A stretch of 32,912 nt of DNA. It comes from Lactobacillaceae bacterium (GTDB lineage: Bacteria > Bacillota > Bacilli > Lactobacillales > Lactobacillaceae). Location of the stretch: the NCBI GenBank assembly GCA_031289615.1, contig JAITPD010000030.1:1-32912 (forward strand), read 5' to 3'. The notes under the pieces were generated by a model. The model had not been told where the DNA came from, did not search any database, and saw nothing but the letters and a program-made list of their open reading frames with translations. The position numbers were made by a program, and so were the translations under genes. Below, one piece after another: positions 14,236 to 22,483 of the stretch (its first letter is position 1; every line of letters starts with the position of its first letter).

Positions 14236-14928
14236 ATGGTCGCACCAATTTACATTCAAATTCATGATGAACTTAAAGAAGCAATTGACTCGGGTCGATG
14301 GGCTGCAGGAGATCGGATTCCTTCAGAACGTGAACTATCTGAGCAATTTGGTGTTTCACGAATGACGTTGCGGCAAGCAGTCATGCTATTAGTGGACGAA
14401 AATTATCTGGAACGTCGCGTTGGATCAGGGACATTTGTTGCAACCGCTCGTGTGCAAGAAAGTTTGGACAGTAATTCGTCATTTACGGAAATGATGGCAG
14501 CGGCTGGCAAGCAAGCTTCTTCAAAAGTAATCACTTATAAAAGTGCGACGCCGACTCCTCAAGAAGCAAACGAATTAAAATTAAACTCCGGCGAAAGCGT
14601 TTTGCGAATGGAGCGGGTGCGTTATGGTGATGCTGAGCCGATCGCCTTTGAAGTTGCGAGTGTTCCGGCCAAATTGTTAAAGGGAGTGGCCAAAGAAACA
14701 GTGACTGCATCTTTGTATCAAGCATTGACTAGTAATGGTTTAATTGTTGGACAGGCCCGGCGCATTTTAACTGCAGGCATGGCTCAAGAACAGGTGGCAG
14801 AATTGCTTGAAATTAGGACCGGCGAACCAGTGCTGATCATGAATCAATTAACCAGCGATATAAATGGTGTGCCGTTTGAATTTGTGCGTACTCAATATGT
14901 TGGGAGTCGCTTTGAATTCCAATTGTGA
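14236..14928 (+). CDS. nagR: GntR/HutC-family regulator of amino-sugar genes
   Basis: A 230-residue regulator. The N-terminal winged helix (residues 1-70) shows the GntR pattern IHDELKEAIDSGRWAAGDRIPSERELSEQFGVSRMTLRQAV. The C-terminal UTRA domain (80-230) has VLRMERVRYGDAEPIAFE and ends PFEFVRTQYVGSRFEFQL, as in the HutC subfamily. This subfamily includes NagR/YvoA, which binds dre sites and releases them on binding GlcN-6-P or GlcNAc-6-P. AGGGG lies before the ATG. Its position after nagA and the operator at 12978 support the same role here. I saw no separate promoter. Confidence 0.9.
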   Translation: MVAPIYIQIHDELKEAIDSGRWAAGDRIPSERELSEQFGVSRMTLRQAVMLLVDENYLERRVGSGTFVATARVQESLDSNSSFTEMMAAAGKQASSKVITYKSATPTPQEANELKLNSGESVLRMERVRYGDAEPIAFEVASVPAKLLKGVAKETVTASLYQALTSNGLIVGQARRILTAGMAQEQVAELLEIRTGEPVLIMNQLTSDINGVPFEFVRTQYVGSRFEFQL

Positions 14929-15040
14929 TTTAGTAGCACGATATTGTGTTTTACTTGATCATCTTCGCTAAAGATTCTTTACAATCAATCAAAAGCCTGA
15001 ACCAACAGCGCACTCATCAAGCGATAATGGAAAATTCTTC
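14929..15040. other. Gene-free stretch upstream of rpsD
   Basis: No coding frame is visible. It contains copy B of the 33-base repeat (14950-14982) and no clear terminator for the nagA-nagR operon. Confidence 0.6.
14950..14982 (-). repeat. Copy B of the 33-base inverted dispersed repeat
   Basis: On the minus strand this matches 129-161 at 31 of 33 positions. It lies between the end of the GntR regulator gene and the rpsD promoter, about 60 bases upstream of the -35 box. The paired palindromes suggest either a protein-binding site or part of a structured RNA; neither can be decided here. Confidence 0.8.
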
Positions 15041-15069
15041 TTTACATGAAGGACCGTTTTTGTTAAACT
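15041..15069 (+). promoter_or_regulatory. rpsD promoter
   Basis: TTTACA (15041-15046), 17 bases, TAAACT (15064-15069), with TG at 15061-15062 making an extended -10. Transcription starts near 15076, giving a leader of about 180 bases. Confidence 0.75.
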
Positions 15070-15086
15070 ATTAGAAGTGTTGAAAA

Positions 15087-15173
15087 CTGCAGCGGATTGT
15101 CCGTAAGCTCGTCAACAATTTATCGTCCTCGTTTCAATTAAATGGCGAGGCCTCACTAGTACCCGCGCTGCAG
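15087..15173 (+). promoter_or_regulatory. Structured rpsD leader, likely S4-binding autoregulatory RNA
   Basis: CTGCAGCG (15087-15094) pairs with CGCTGCAG (15166-15173). Inside this closing stem are ATTGT/ACAAT (15096-15100 with 15115-15119) and CCTCG/CGAGG (15127-15131 with 15146-15150), a multi-stem fold. In Bacillus subtilis S4 binds a structured rpsD leader and represses its own synthesis. A leader of this size on a single-gene rpsD transcript fits the same control. Confidence 0.75.
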
Positions 15174-15258
15174 CGGTGAAAGTTTGGATAAATTGCACGA
15201 ATATGAGGCAATTCTCTAGAATGAATTCACACAAATAAAATTCTGGAGGACATTTAAT

Positions 15259-15870
15259 ATGTCACGTTATACTGGTCCTAAGTACCGTATCTCACGTCGT
15301 TTGGGTGTTTCTTTGTCAGGTACTGGTAAAGAAATCGCTCGCCGTAACTATGCACCTGGAGATCACGGTGCCGGACGTCGCGCTAAGCTTTCTGATTACG
15401 GAACTCAATTGCGCGAAAAGCAAAAGGTTCGTTTCACTTACGGTTTGACAGAACGTCAATTCCACAACTTGTTCAACAAAGCTGGACAAGTTCGTAAGGG
15501 TCTTCACGGTACCAACTTCTTGATCTTGTTGGAAACTCGTTTGGACAATATCGTTTATCGTTTGGGATTGGCATCAACTCGCCAACAAGCCCGTCAATTA
15601 GTTAACCACGGCCACATTTTGGTTGATGGTAAGCGCGTTGATATTCCTTCATATGAAGTGAAGGTCGGACAAGAAATCTCAGTTCGCGAAAAGTCACAAA
15701 AGAACGTTTACATCTTGGCATCTGTTGAATCACAATTCGGACACTTGCCATTCGTAGACTTCGACAAGGACGCTCTTAAGGGAACTTTGACTCGTTTGCC
15801 TGAACGTGAAGAGTTGGACGGAGACTTTAACGAAGCACTAATCGTTGAATACTACAACAAGTTGGGATAA
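15259..15870 (+). CDS. rpsD: 30S ribosomal protein S4
   Basis: A 203-residue S4, full length. The start [19 protein letters not shown] and the S4 RNA-binding domain (from about residue 93: [34 protein letters not shown]) are typical. It is the cysteine-free form, without the N-terminal zinc motif found in some S4 proteins. It binds 16S rRNA early in assembly of the small subunit. CTGGAGGA precedes the ATG. It stands alone between its own promoter with leader and its own terminator, as in Bacillus. Codon use is visibly biased, as expected for a highly expressed gene. Confidence 0.98.
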   Translation: MSRYTGPKYRISRRLGVSLSGTGKEIARRNYAPGDHGAGRRAKLSDYGTQLREKQKVRFTYGLTERQFHNLFNKAGQVRKGLHGTNFLILLETRLDNIVYRLGLASTRQQARQLVNHGHILVDGKRVDIPSYEVKVGQEISVREKSQKNVYILASVESQFGHLPFVDFDKDALKGTLTRLPEREELDGDFNEALIVEYYNKLG

Positions 15871-15893
15871 TTCTTTATCACCAGTTTGCTACG

Positions 15894-15925
15894 AAGCACA
15901 GAGCTCTTGGGTTCTGTGCTTTTTA
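15894..15925 (+). terminator. Terminator of rpsD
   Basis: AGCACAGA (15895-15902) pairs with TCTGTGCT (15913-15920), followed by TTTT. Confidence 0.92.
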
Positions 15926-16012
15926 CTTGCCAATTTTATTCAAATTATGCAAACCAAATCTCCAATTCTCCGTGTTATTATTAAATATAAAACTATGATT
16001 GGGGTAATGGAT

Positions 16013-16684
16013 ATGCACGTAGAATTAGAATACATCTTACGGGTTATCGTCGCTGGGATGTGTGGGTTCGTTCTTGGCTATGAACGTAAGGGACGCCTGA
16101 AAAATGCCGGAGTTCGTACACATATGATTGTGGCAATGGGAGCGGCATTGATTTTGATTGTGTCGAAATACGGTTTCAATGATATTTTAGGTGTGGCCGG
16201 GGTGAGTTTGAACCCTGCGCAGATTGCCGGACAAATCGTCAGTGGAATTGGTTTCTTGGGAGCTGGCTTGATCTTTGCTCGCAATGGTGTCGTGAATGGC
16301 TTGACAACGGCGGCCGGAGTTTGGGCGGTTGCCGGAGTGGGGATGGCGATCGGCTCAGGGATGTACGTGATTGGAATTGCAACCACAGTGATCATCTTGA
16401 TTGTGCAGTCATTTCTACGGGCTAGCGAAAAGTGGATGCATTTGCCGAGTGAAGTCTCGCTGATATTTAAATTGAAAAATGAAAATAATGCTGTTGAACA
16501 GATTTTAAATAGTCTAGAAAAAATTGGTATTGAGACAGTTGGCCTCGAATCAACTAAGCATCCTGATTTTATTGACTTGACCGTTGCAGTTAAAATGAAA
16601 AAGGAACATGGCTTGAAGGATGTTTTGATTAAGCTTGAAAAAGAGCCTGTCGTCGAATCAATCGCATGTACAGGACAACACTAA
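16013..16684 (+). CDS. MgtC/SapB-family membrane protein
   Basis: I choose the ATG at 16013 (223 residues), as GGGG at 16001-16004 is correctly spaced and the family begins at this point (HVELEYILRVIVAGMCGFVLGYERK). Longer frames run back into the rpsD terminator. Four or five helices fill residues 5-135, with the family marks GYERKGRLKNAGVRTHMIVAMGAAL and GIGFLGAGLIF. The soluble C-terminal domain of about 85 residues resembles an ACT-like fold. In pathogens MgtC supports survival at low magnesium; in lactic acid bacteria the role is not settled. I found no magnesium-sensing leader. Confidence 0.9.
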   Translation: MHVELEYILRVIVAGMCGFVLGYERKGRLKNAGVRTHMIVAMGAALILIVSKYGFNDILGVAGVSLNPAQIAGQIVSGIGFLGAGLIFARNGVVNGLTTAAGVWAVAGVGMAIGSGMYVIGIATTVIILIVQSFLRASEKWMHLPSEVSLIFKLKNENNAVEQILNSLEKIGIETVGLESTKHPDFIDLTVAVKMKKEHGLKDVLIKLEKEPVVESIACTGQH

Positions 16685-16713
16685 AAAAAGCCAGCCCGTG
16701 AGCTGGTTTTTTG
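16683..16713. terminator. Bidirectional terminator between the MgtC-like and permease genes
   Basis: CCAGC/GCTGG (16691-16695 with 16702-16706) is flanked by an A run on the left and a T run on the right, so it can end transcription of both convergent genes. Confidence 0.88.
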
Positions 16714-16723
16714 ATTGAAAAAT

Positions 16724-18031
16724 TTAGTGAGCGACCAAGAACAAGAAGATCAAGAAGATGACAGCCAAAACGTACATCATAATTGGGACTTCTTTTCCAC
16801 GCTTCGTTGCGATCATCGTCATTGGGTAAAGGATGAACCCAAGCGCGATTCCATCAGAGATTGAGTACGTGAACGGCATTCCGATCACAATCAAGAATGC
16901 TGGTGCAGCAATTGCAAAGTCTTGCCAGTTAACCTTCTTCAAGCTCTCGGCCATCAAAACTCCAACCACGACAAGGGCCGGTGCGGTCACTTGTGGTGTA
17001 ACAACGGTCAAGAGTGGTGAGAAGAGCAAGGCGAACAGGAACAAAACTCCAGTATAGACGGAGGTCAAACCTGAACGTCCACCAATGGCGATTCCTGATG
17101 ATGATTCTACATATGCTGAAGTTGGTGAAGTTCCAATCACAGCTCCAACAGTCATTCCAACCGCGTCGGCCATCAAAGCTTTTCCGGCACGAGGCATTTG
17201 ACCATCTTTCATGAAGCCGGCTTGTGTTGCAAGTCCGATCATAGTTCCAGCAGTGTCAAAGAATGTCACGATCAAGAATGTCAAAACAACTGTCCAAAGT
17301 TGGAAAGTATTTATGTCACCAAGATGCTTAATTGATTCGCCAAATGTTGGTGCCAAAGATGGAGCAGACGAAATCAAGTGTGTTGGCAAGTCAATCAAGC
17401 CAAACAAAATTCCAACAATTGATGTCAAGACCATTCCGATAAAGATTGCGGCAGGAGTCTTACGGGCCATCAAGACGAATGTCACAATGATTCCAAAAAT
17501 AGTTAGCAGTGAAGTTCCAGAAGTCAATGATCCAAGTGAAACCATCGTGTCCTTATTTGCGACAATCAAACCAGCATCGTGCAAACCGATAAAGGCAATG
17601 AAAAGCCCGATTCCAGCAGCAATTGCGACCTTTAAGTCTTGTGGAATCAAATTGATGATTTTTTCACGGACCTTAAAGAAAGTCAAAACCAAGAAAATTA
17701 AAGCAGCAACCAAAACTCCGGCCATCGCTGTTTGCCAAGGAATTTTCATCCCGATGACAACTGAGTAAGCAAAGAATGCGTTCACACCAAGCCCAGGAGC
17801 GATTGCGATTGGATATTTAGCCACGACACCCATGAAGATGGTGGCAACCGCAGTCGCGATTCCTGTTGCCGTAAAGACGGCTCCCTTGTCCATCCCGGCA
17901 GCGCCAAGAACAGTTGGGTTAACGAATAAAATGTACGCCATTGAGACGAAGGTAGTGACACCTGCAATTAATTCGCGGCGATGAGTCGTCTTGAGCTCAT
18001 CCAGTTGGAAGTAACGGGCGATGAAATTCAT
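16724..18031 (-). CDS. NCS2-family purine permease (PbuG/PbuO type)
   Basis: The ATG at 18031-18029 has AGGAGAA upstream on its strand and gives 435 residues; a longer frame back to 18145 would span the promoter. The start MNFIARYFQLDELKTTHRRELIAGVTTFVSMAYILFVNP, and the motifs KYPIAIAPGLGVNAFFAYSV and SPTSAYVESSSGIAIGGRSGLTS, are those of the AzgA-like (guanine/hypoxanthine) branch of NCS2. About 12-14 helices are visible. It faces purA and hpt across a shared control region with a PurBox-like site, so a role in purine base uptake is well supported. Which base is carried is not resolved. Confidence 0.93.
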   Translation of the reverse strand: MNFIARYFQLDELKTTHRRELIAGVTTFVSMAYILFVNPTVLGAAGMDKGAVFTATGIATAVATIFMGVVAKYPIAIAPGLGVNAFFAYSVVIGMKIPWQTAMAGVLVAALIFLVLTFFKVREKIINLIPQDLKVAIAAGIGLFIAFIGLHDAGLIVANKDTMVSLGSLTSGTSLLTIFGIIVTFVLMARKTPAAIFIGMVLTSIVGILFGLIDLPTHLISSAPSLAPTFGESIKHLGDINTFQLWTVVLTFLIVTFFDTAGTMIGLATQAGFMKDGQMPRAGKALMADAVGMTVGAVIGTSPTSAYVESSSGIAIGGRSGLTSVYTGVLFLFALLFSPLLTVVTPQVTAPALVVVGVLMAESLKKVNWQDFAIAAPAFLIVIGMPFTYSISDGIALGFILYPMTMIATKRGKEVPIMMYVLAVIFLIFLFLVAH

Positions 18032-18077
18032 GATAAGTTCTCCTATATTCGAATGATAAAGAATTGCTAACAGGATT

Positions 18078-18106
18078 ATTATGAAGACCAAAAGTAAGTT
18101 AGTCAA
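18078..18106 (-). promoter_or_regulatory. Promoter of the purine permease
   Basis: On the minus strand TTGACT (18106-18101), 17 bases, CATAAT (18083-18078). I see no guanine riboswitch in the leader between here and the start codon. Confidence 0.75.
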
Positions 18107-18109
18107 GTA

Positions 18110-18122
18110 AAAAACGAACATT
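18110..18122 (+). promoter_or_regulatory. PurBox-like site
   Basis: AAAAACGAACATT matches the PurR box AWWWCCGAACWWT at 12 of 13 positions. It lies 3 bases upstream of the permease -35 and about 47 bases upstream of the purA -35. A single box is visible; Bacillus operators usually have two. Confidence 0.6.
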
Positions 18123-18168
18123 AATCGCATTAATTTGAAATTCATTCGCAGATTTACACAAGATAATA

Positions 18169-18197
18169 TTGAAAAATTGTTAAAATGTTGCTAAAAT
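18169..18197 (+). promoter_or_regulatory. purA promoter
   Basis: TTGAAA (18169-18174), 17 bases, TAAAAT (18192-18197), with TGC directly before the -10. This supports the start at 18267 rather than any upstream codon. Confidence 0.75.
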
Positions 18198-18266
18198 GGA
18201 TAAGGTTGTTAAGTGCGGACAGAATCACAATTGTCAGCACACGTCTTAGATATATGGGAGGCCGAT

Positions 18267-19565
18267 ATGGCAGGAATTGTAGTTGTTGGGAGTCAATGGG
18301 GTGATGAAGGTAAGGGTAAGATTACCAACTTTATCGCACGCGATGCAGATATGGTGGTACGTTACCAAGGGGGAAACAATGCTGGTCACACCATCTATGT
18401 GAATGGCGAAAAGTTTGAACTATCTTCAATCCCATCTGGAATTTTTGATCCCAAGAAATTAGCTGTGATTGGGAATGGCTCAGTTGTAAATCCTAAGGCC
18501 TTGCTTGAAGAATTAGCTTCGATTCATGTTAAGGGTGTTACGACGGATAATTTGCGGATTTCTGATCGCGCGCACGTTATTTTCCCATATCATATTTTGA
18601 TTGATAAGCTTGCTGATGCTAAAAAAGGTGACAGCAAGATTGGGACGACTGGTCGTGGAATTGGTCCAGCGTACATGGACAAGGCTGCTCGGACTGGTAT
18701 TCGCGTGGTTGATTTGCTTGACGAAGAAGTTTTACGCGAACGTTTGACGACGGTTTTGGCAGAAAAAAATGAATTGTTAGAAAAAATTTATGAACACGAG
18801 CCACTTGAAGTCGAGCCATTGGTCCAAGAATTTTATGCTTACGGTCAAAAGTTGGCGCCCTATGTAGCTGATACTGCCGTGTTGGCCAATGAATATCTCG
18901 AACAAGGCAAGCGCGTTTTGTTTGAAGGTGCACAAGGGGCATTGCTTGATATTGACCACGGAACTTATCCATATGTAACTTCATCTTCTCCGGTTGGTGG
19001 TGGTGCAACAATTGGTGCAGGAGTTGGTCCAACAAAGATTCAACGTGTTGTAGGTGTTTTGAAGGCTTATACTTCACGAGTTGGTGATGGTCCTTTCCCA
19101 ACTGAATTGTTTGATGCTGTGGGTGATCGGATTCGAGAAGTCGCTCATGAATACGGTGTTGTCACTGGACGTCCCCGTCGGATTGGTTGGCTTGATACTG
19201 TCATCATGCGTCATTCAGCGCGAATTGGTGGATTTACGCATATTGCATTGAACTCATTAGATGTATTGTCAGGTTTGGATACTGTTAAGATTGCGGTTGC
19301 TTACGAATTGGATGGCAAGAAATTAACGCATTATCCTGCGTCATTGGGCGATATTCGCCGTGCTAAGCCAGTCTATGAAGAATTGCCAGGTTGGGAAGAA
19401 GATATTACTGATGTGAAGCGTCGTGAGGATTTGCCTGAAAATGCGCAAAAGTATTTGCAACGCGTTGAAGAATTGGTTGGAGTTCCTTTGTACACCTTTG
19501 CGGTTGGTCCATCAAACGAGCAAACGAACGTCCTCTTTGATATTTGGAAGGATGCTGAGGCTTAA
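18267..19565 (+). CDS. purA: Adenylosuccinate synthetase
   Basis: A 432-residue enzyme of normal length. The ATG at 18267 has GGGAGG 5 bases upstream and begins [18 protein letters not shown] with the GTP-binding loop. Also seen are [18 protein letters not shown], and [11 protein letters not shown]. It joins IMP and aspartate using GTP to give adenylosuccinate, the first committed step to AMP. hpt follows after 2 bases, so the two are co-transcribed and link salvage of hypoxanthine (to IMP) with AMP formation. Confidence 0.97.
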   Translation: MAGIVVVGSQWGDEGKGKITNFIARDADMVVRYQGGNNAGHTIYVNGEKFELSSIPSGIFDPKKLAVIGNGSVVNPKALLEELASIHVKGVTTDNLRISDRAHVIFPYHILIDKLADAKKGDSKIGTTGRGIGPAYMDKAARTGIRVVDLLDEEVLRERLTTVLAEKNELLEKIYEHEPLEVEPLVQEFYAYGQKLAPYVADTAVLANEYLEQGKRVLFEGAQGALLDIDHGTYPYVTSSSPVGGGATIGAGVGPTKIQRVVGVLKAYTSRVGDGPFPTELFDAVGDRIREVAHEYGVVTGRPRRIGWLDTVIMRHSARIGGFTHIALNSLDVLSGLDTVKIAVAYELDGKKLTHYPASLGDIRRAKPVYEELPGWEEDITDVKRREDLPENAQKYLQRVEELVGVPLYTFAVGPSNEQTNVLFDIWKDAEA

Positions 19566-19567
19566 AA

Positions 19568-20107
19568 ATGGGAATGAAACTTGGACGCACAGTTGTTACG
19601 ACCGAAGAAATCGCTGAGATGGTTCCTCGGATTGCCAATGAAATCAAAGCCGAATGTGGTGCAGATCTTGATAATGCATTGTTTGTTGGAATCATGAAAG
19701 GCGCATATATCTGGATGTCTGATCTCTTGCGTGAGATTGGTGGCGATGTTCAAATGGATTATATTCACGTGTCTAGTTATGCCAGCGACCAATCAACTGG
19801 TGTGGTGACGGTGGTGAAAGATATTCAACAAGAGATACAAGGCCGTGTTGTAGTCTTGCTTGATGAAGTCATTGACACTGGACTGACTTTGCAATATTTG
19901 AAGAGAGAGTTACTTGCTCGCGGTGCTAAGAAGGTTTTGCTGGCCGTTGCGACCGATAAGCGCGAAGAAATTGGTGCAGATGAGATTAAAGCTGATTTCG
20001 TGGGGATGCAAGTGCCAAATGAATTTTTGGTTGGCTATGGGATGGATTATAATGACCATTACCGCAACCTTGGCTATGTGGCAGTTTTGGAACTAACTGA
20101 AGACTAA
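19568..20107 (+). CDS. hpt: Hypoxanthine (guanine) phosphoribosyltransferase
   Basis: A 179-residue type I phosphoribosyltransferase. The PRPP motif reads VVLLDEVIDTGLTL; the usual order is ED-x-x-D-T/S-G, so the acidic pair is swapped to DE. Other family marks are FVGIMKGAYIWMSDLLR, the VSSYAS loop, and a C-terminal KADFVGMQVPNEFLVGYGMDY with RNLGYVAVL. It makes IMP or GMP from hypoxanthine or guanine. It begins 2 bases after purA, with GAGG inside the end of purA as ribosome site. The permease across the divergent region probably brings its substrate. Confidence 0.94.
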   Translation: MGMKLGRTVVTTEEIAEMVPRIANEIKAECGADLDNALFVGIMKGAYIWMSDLLREIGGDVQMDYIHVSSYASDQSTGVVTVVKDIQQEIQGRVVVLLDEVIDTGLTLQYLKRELLARGAKKVLLAVATDKREEIGADEIKADFVGMQVPNEFLVGYGMDYNDHYRNLGYVAVLELTED

Positions 20108-20112
20108 AATAA

Positions 20113-20156
20113 AGCACCAGCGACTCGATTTTTAAAAAGAGTTGACTGGTGTTTTT
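20113..20156 (+). terminator. Terminator of purA-hpt
   Basis: CACCAG/CTGGTG (20115-20120 with 20146-20151) and an inner ACTC/GAGT stem are followed by TTTTT. Confidence 0.85.
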
Positions 20157-20171
20157 GAATTTATCAGAAAT

Positions 20172-20957
20172 TTAATGTGCTTGTTGCATAAACACTAACA
20201 AGATCGTGATTGCCTGTAACACGGTGAAAAATGACATGCGATAACGTTGCTTTAAATCTAAATTGATGAGCACCATCCACGTCGCAATTAAGATTAACGT
20301 TGCCAATAAGGTCCAAAGATTCCACGGTAGCGACAAAATATTGAGCAGGAACATCACGCCAAAGACCAGTGCAGTAACCCGTTTCTTTTGGCCTTCTGGA
20401 ATGAAAATAACGCTCATAAAGAAGAGATAACTTAGCAACAATGGTAGCAGACTAACTAAGAATGGTTTAGTCAAAAACGTATTTTGTTGGTAAAAGATTA
20501 CCACCGGTAGCGACAGGGTTGAGAGGCCTGAAAATAAAATCAAGCCGAAAATATTTTGCAAATTCAACCACTTCAGATGGATTGCCACGAGCGCCACAGG
20601 TAGGAGTGTGAGCAAGATAATTTGATGAATTGTCATTTCTTTATATAGAAAATAGAGCAAAATGAAGGGTATTATTAAAAATAGAAAGTTTAGCCAGCCG
20701 ACAAAACGGCGATTGAATGTAAAGAAGATTGTTAACGCCAAGAAAAATGAATAAGTCAGCAAGAGAGGGTTGTTTTGCCATTGACCAGCACTCAATCCTT
20801 TAGAATAAATCAGCGGATAAACCCACCAAATTAAGATTTGGGCGACTACGCTAAAGATGACGGAGAACCATGGTATTTGCTTGTAGATTGGCTTTTTAGG
20901 CGCAACAGGGTGGTTGATAAATTGTTCGGGTTGTTCTGCTGTAAATTGCGAATCCAT
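20172..20957 (-). CDS. Multi-spanning membrane protein of unknown function
   Basis: A 261-residue protein. The first 28 residues are polar and proline-rich (VAPKKPIYKQIP), and the rest forms about eight closely packed hydrophobic helices with very short loops. No charged residues are conserved inside helices in a way that suggests a known transporter. I do not recognise a family. AAGGAG lies 7 bases before the ATG. It is divergent from the gtrA-HAD pair and convergent with hpt. Its only charged loop (EGQKKR) lies between helices 6 and 7. Confidence 0.82.
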   Translation of the reverse strand: MDSQFTAEQPEQFINHPVAPKKPIYKQIPWFSVIFSVVAQILIWWVYPLIYSKGLSAGQWQNNPLLLTYSFFLALTIFFTFNRRFVGWLNFLFLIIPFILLYFLYKEMTIHQIILLTLLPVALVAIHLKWLNLQNIFGLILFSGLSTLSLPVVIFYQQNTFLTKPFLVSLLPLLLSYLFFMSVIFIPEGQKKRVTALVFGVMFLLNILSLPWNLWTLLATLILIATWMVLINLDLKQRYRMSFFTVLQAITILLVFMQQAH

Positions 20958-21123
20958 AATGGAACTCCTTTTTTAAAGTTTTTAATGTAACGTTTAACAA
21001 ACTCTTGTATAATTTAAGATACGGGTTGATAAATTAACAGAGTGATGAATTAATCTTTATTTTACCAAATTTAAACGGTTAGAGTTTATCTGACATAGTT
21101 AACACAACTAATTCATAAGAAAC

Positions 21124-21561
21124 TTGGTGGAAAAATTGGCTAAGCTGGTGGCTATTTTTAATAAATTCAAGGCTCAAATTTTATATCTCATCTTTGGAGT
21201 ATCGAGCACGCTTGTTAATATAATTGTATATTACATTATGCATCGCTTAGGATCTCCGTATCAATTTTCATATTGGATGGCTTGGTTTTGGGCAGTTTTG
21301 TTTGCCTATTTGACTAATCGGGTATGGGTCTTTAACTCAAAAGCTACTGGGATTAAGCAAATTAGCATGGAAGTAATTAACTTTTATTTAGCACGAATAT
21401 TGACCGGCCTGATTGGAATTGGGATTATGTATATTGGAGTCAGTCTTTTACATCAAAACGATTTACTTTGGAACTTAATTCAAAACGTTTTTGTGATTTT
21501 AACAAATTATGCGTTGAGTAAGTGGTTCATTTTTCAGGCAAAGGAGCAAATTAAGAAATGA
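21124..21561 (+). CDS. GtrA-family membrane protein
   Basis: About 145 residues with four helices. The pattern LIFGVSSTLVNIIVYYIMHRLG, FAYLTNRVWVF and, at the end, NYALSKWFIF is that of GtrA proteins, which are thought to help flip lipid-linked sugars or to act with glycosyltransferases on wall polymers. No ATG is available: candidates are TTG at 21124, GTG at 21127, or TTG at 21136; the last has GGTGG 5 bases upstream. The start is therefore uncertain by up to 4 residues. The end overlaps the HAD gene by 4 bases (ATGA). No glycosyltransferase gene is adjacent. Confidence 0.88.
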   Translation: MVEKLAKLVAIFNKFKAQILYLIFGVSSTLVNIIVYYIMHRLGSPYQFSYWMAWFWAVLFAYLTNRVWVFNSKATGIKQISMEVINFYLARILTGLIGIGIMYIGVSLLHQNDLLWNLIQNVFVILTNYALSKWFIFQAKEQIKK

Positions 21562-22403
21562 CAATTAAATTAATCGCAACTGATATGGACGGAACGTTGC
21601 TTCGGACGGATAAGACGTTTGACTATGCTCGTTTTGAAGATCTCTTAGATCAAATGGACGAACGCGGGATAAAGATGGTTGCGGCGAGCGGAAATCAAGT
21701 TAAACAGCTACAAGCATACTTTAATCCGGTTAATCCAGACCGTTTGACGTATGTTTCAAGTAATGGTGCAATGGTTTCTGATCATAATGGAGTTCTGTAC
21801 AAGCGTCCGGTTTCAAAAGAGTCACTCCAACGAATCTTGAATTGGAATCGTGAAAACCATGCAATGATGGAAAACCTGATTGTTCTTTCAGGAACAGATG
21901 CAGCCTACGTTTCAAACCACGCAACTCCTGAAATGATTGAACTGGTGTCACAATTTTATGTTAAGGTAATCCAGGTTGAGAAGTTCATGGAAATCGACGA
22001 CGACATTTTAGTGATTGAGCTTGTTTGGCCCGAAACTGCCAATGTTGTGGAGTATATCCGTGCATTACGAGATGTTTTTGGTGAGGAGTTGCATACAACC
22101 GGCTCTGGATTTGGTTCTGTCTCTATTTTAGCAGCAGGAACAACGAAAGAAACCGGTTTGGAAGCCTTGAGCCGAATTTGGAATATTAAGCCAGAAGAAA
22201 TGGCTGCGTTTGGGGACAATGGAAATGACCTAGAAATGCTGCGCTATGTTGGATTGCCATTTGTGATGCCAAATGCGGAAGACTTCATGAAAGTCAGAAT
22301 TGATAACATTGCTCTCAATGATAATGAGCATAATGGCGTAATTGATACAATGGAAGCTATTTTGGCCGGTGCCTATGATGAAAATGGTACAATGAAAAGA
22401 TGA
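21558..22403 (+). CDS. Cof-type HAD-family hydrolase
   Basis: A 281-residue sugar-phosphatase-like HAD protein. Motif I is DMDGTLL with nucleophile D9 and general acid D11. Motif II is AASGNQ, and motif IV is FGDNGNDLEML. A C2-type cap lies between, as in Cof/YidA-like enzymes. The substrate is likely a phosphorylated sugar or small metabolite, but cannot be named. It is translationally coupled to the GtrA gene through an ATGA overlap. Confidence 0.92.
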   Translation: MTIKLIATDMDGTLLRTDKTFDYARFEDLLDQMDERGIKMVAASGNQVKQLQAYFNPVNPDRLTYVSSNGAMVSDHNGVLYKRPVSKESLQRILNWNRENHAMMENLIVLSGTDAAYVSNHATPEMIELVSQFYVKVIQVEKFMEIDDDILVIELVWPETANVVEYIRALRDVFGEELHTTGSGFGSVSILAAGTTKETGLEALSRIWNIKPEEMAAFGDNGNDLEMLRYVGLPFVMPNAEDFMKVRIDNIALNDNEHNGVIDTMEAILAGAYDENGTMKR

Positions 22404-22483
22404 TAAATAGTTGAGCAGAAACGTATTACTCAATTAATAATATATAAAGAAACGTGCGCTTGCACAATGATTGGAGAACAATC

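Noticed and set aside
15845-16012. Longer N-terminus of the MgtC-like protein overlapping the end of rpsD.
   Set aside because: It would read through the rpsD terminator and lacks a ribosome site; the family begins at the ATG at 16013.
17014-17768. Open frames on the plus strand inside the purine permease gene.
   Set aside because: They are antisense shadows with low-complexity Lys/Ile/Pro composition and no ribosome sites.
18032-18266. Guanine riboswitch in front of the purine permease.
   Set aside because: The conserved loop and junction sequences of purine riboswitches are absent in the 40-base leader.
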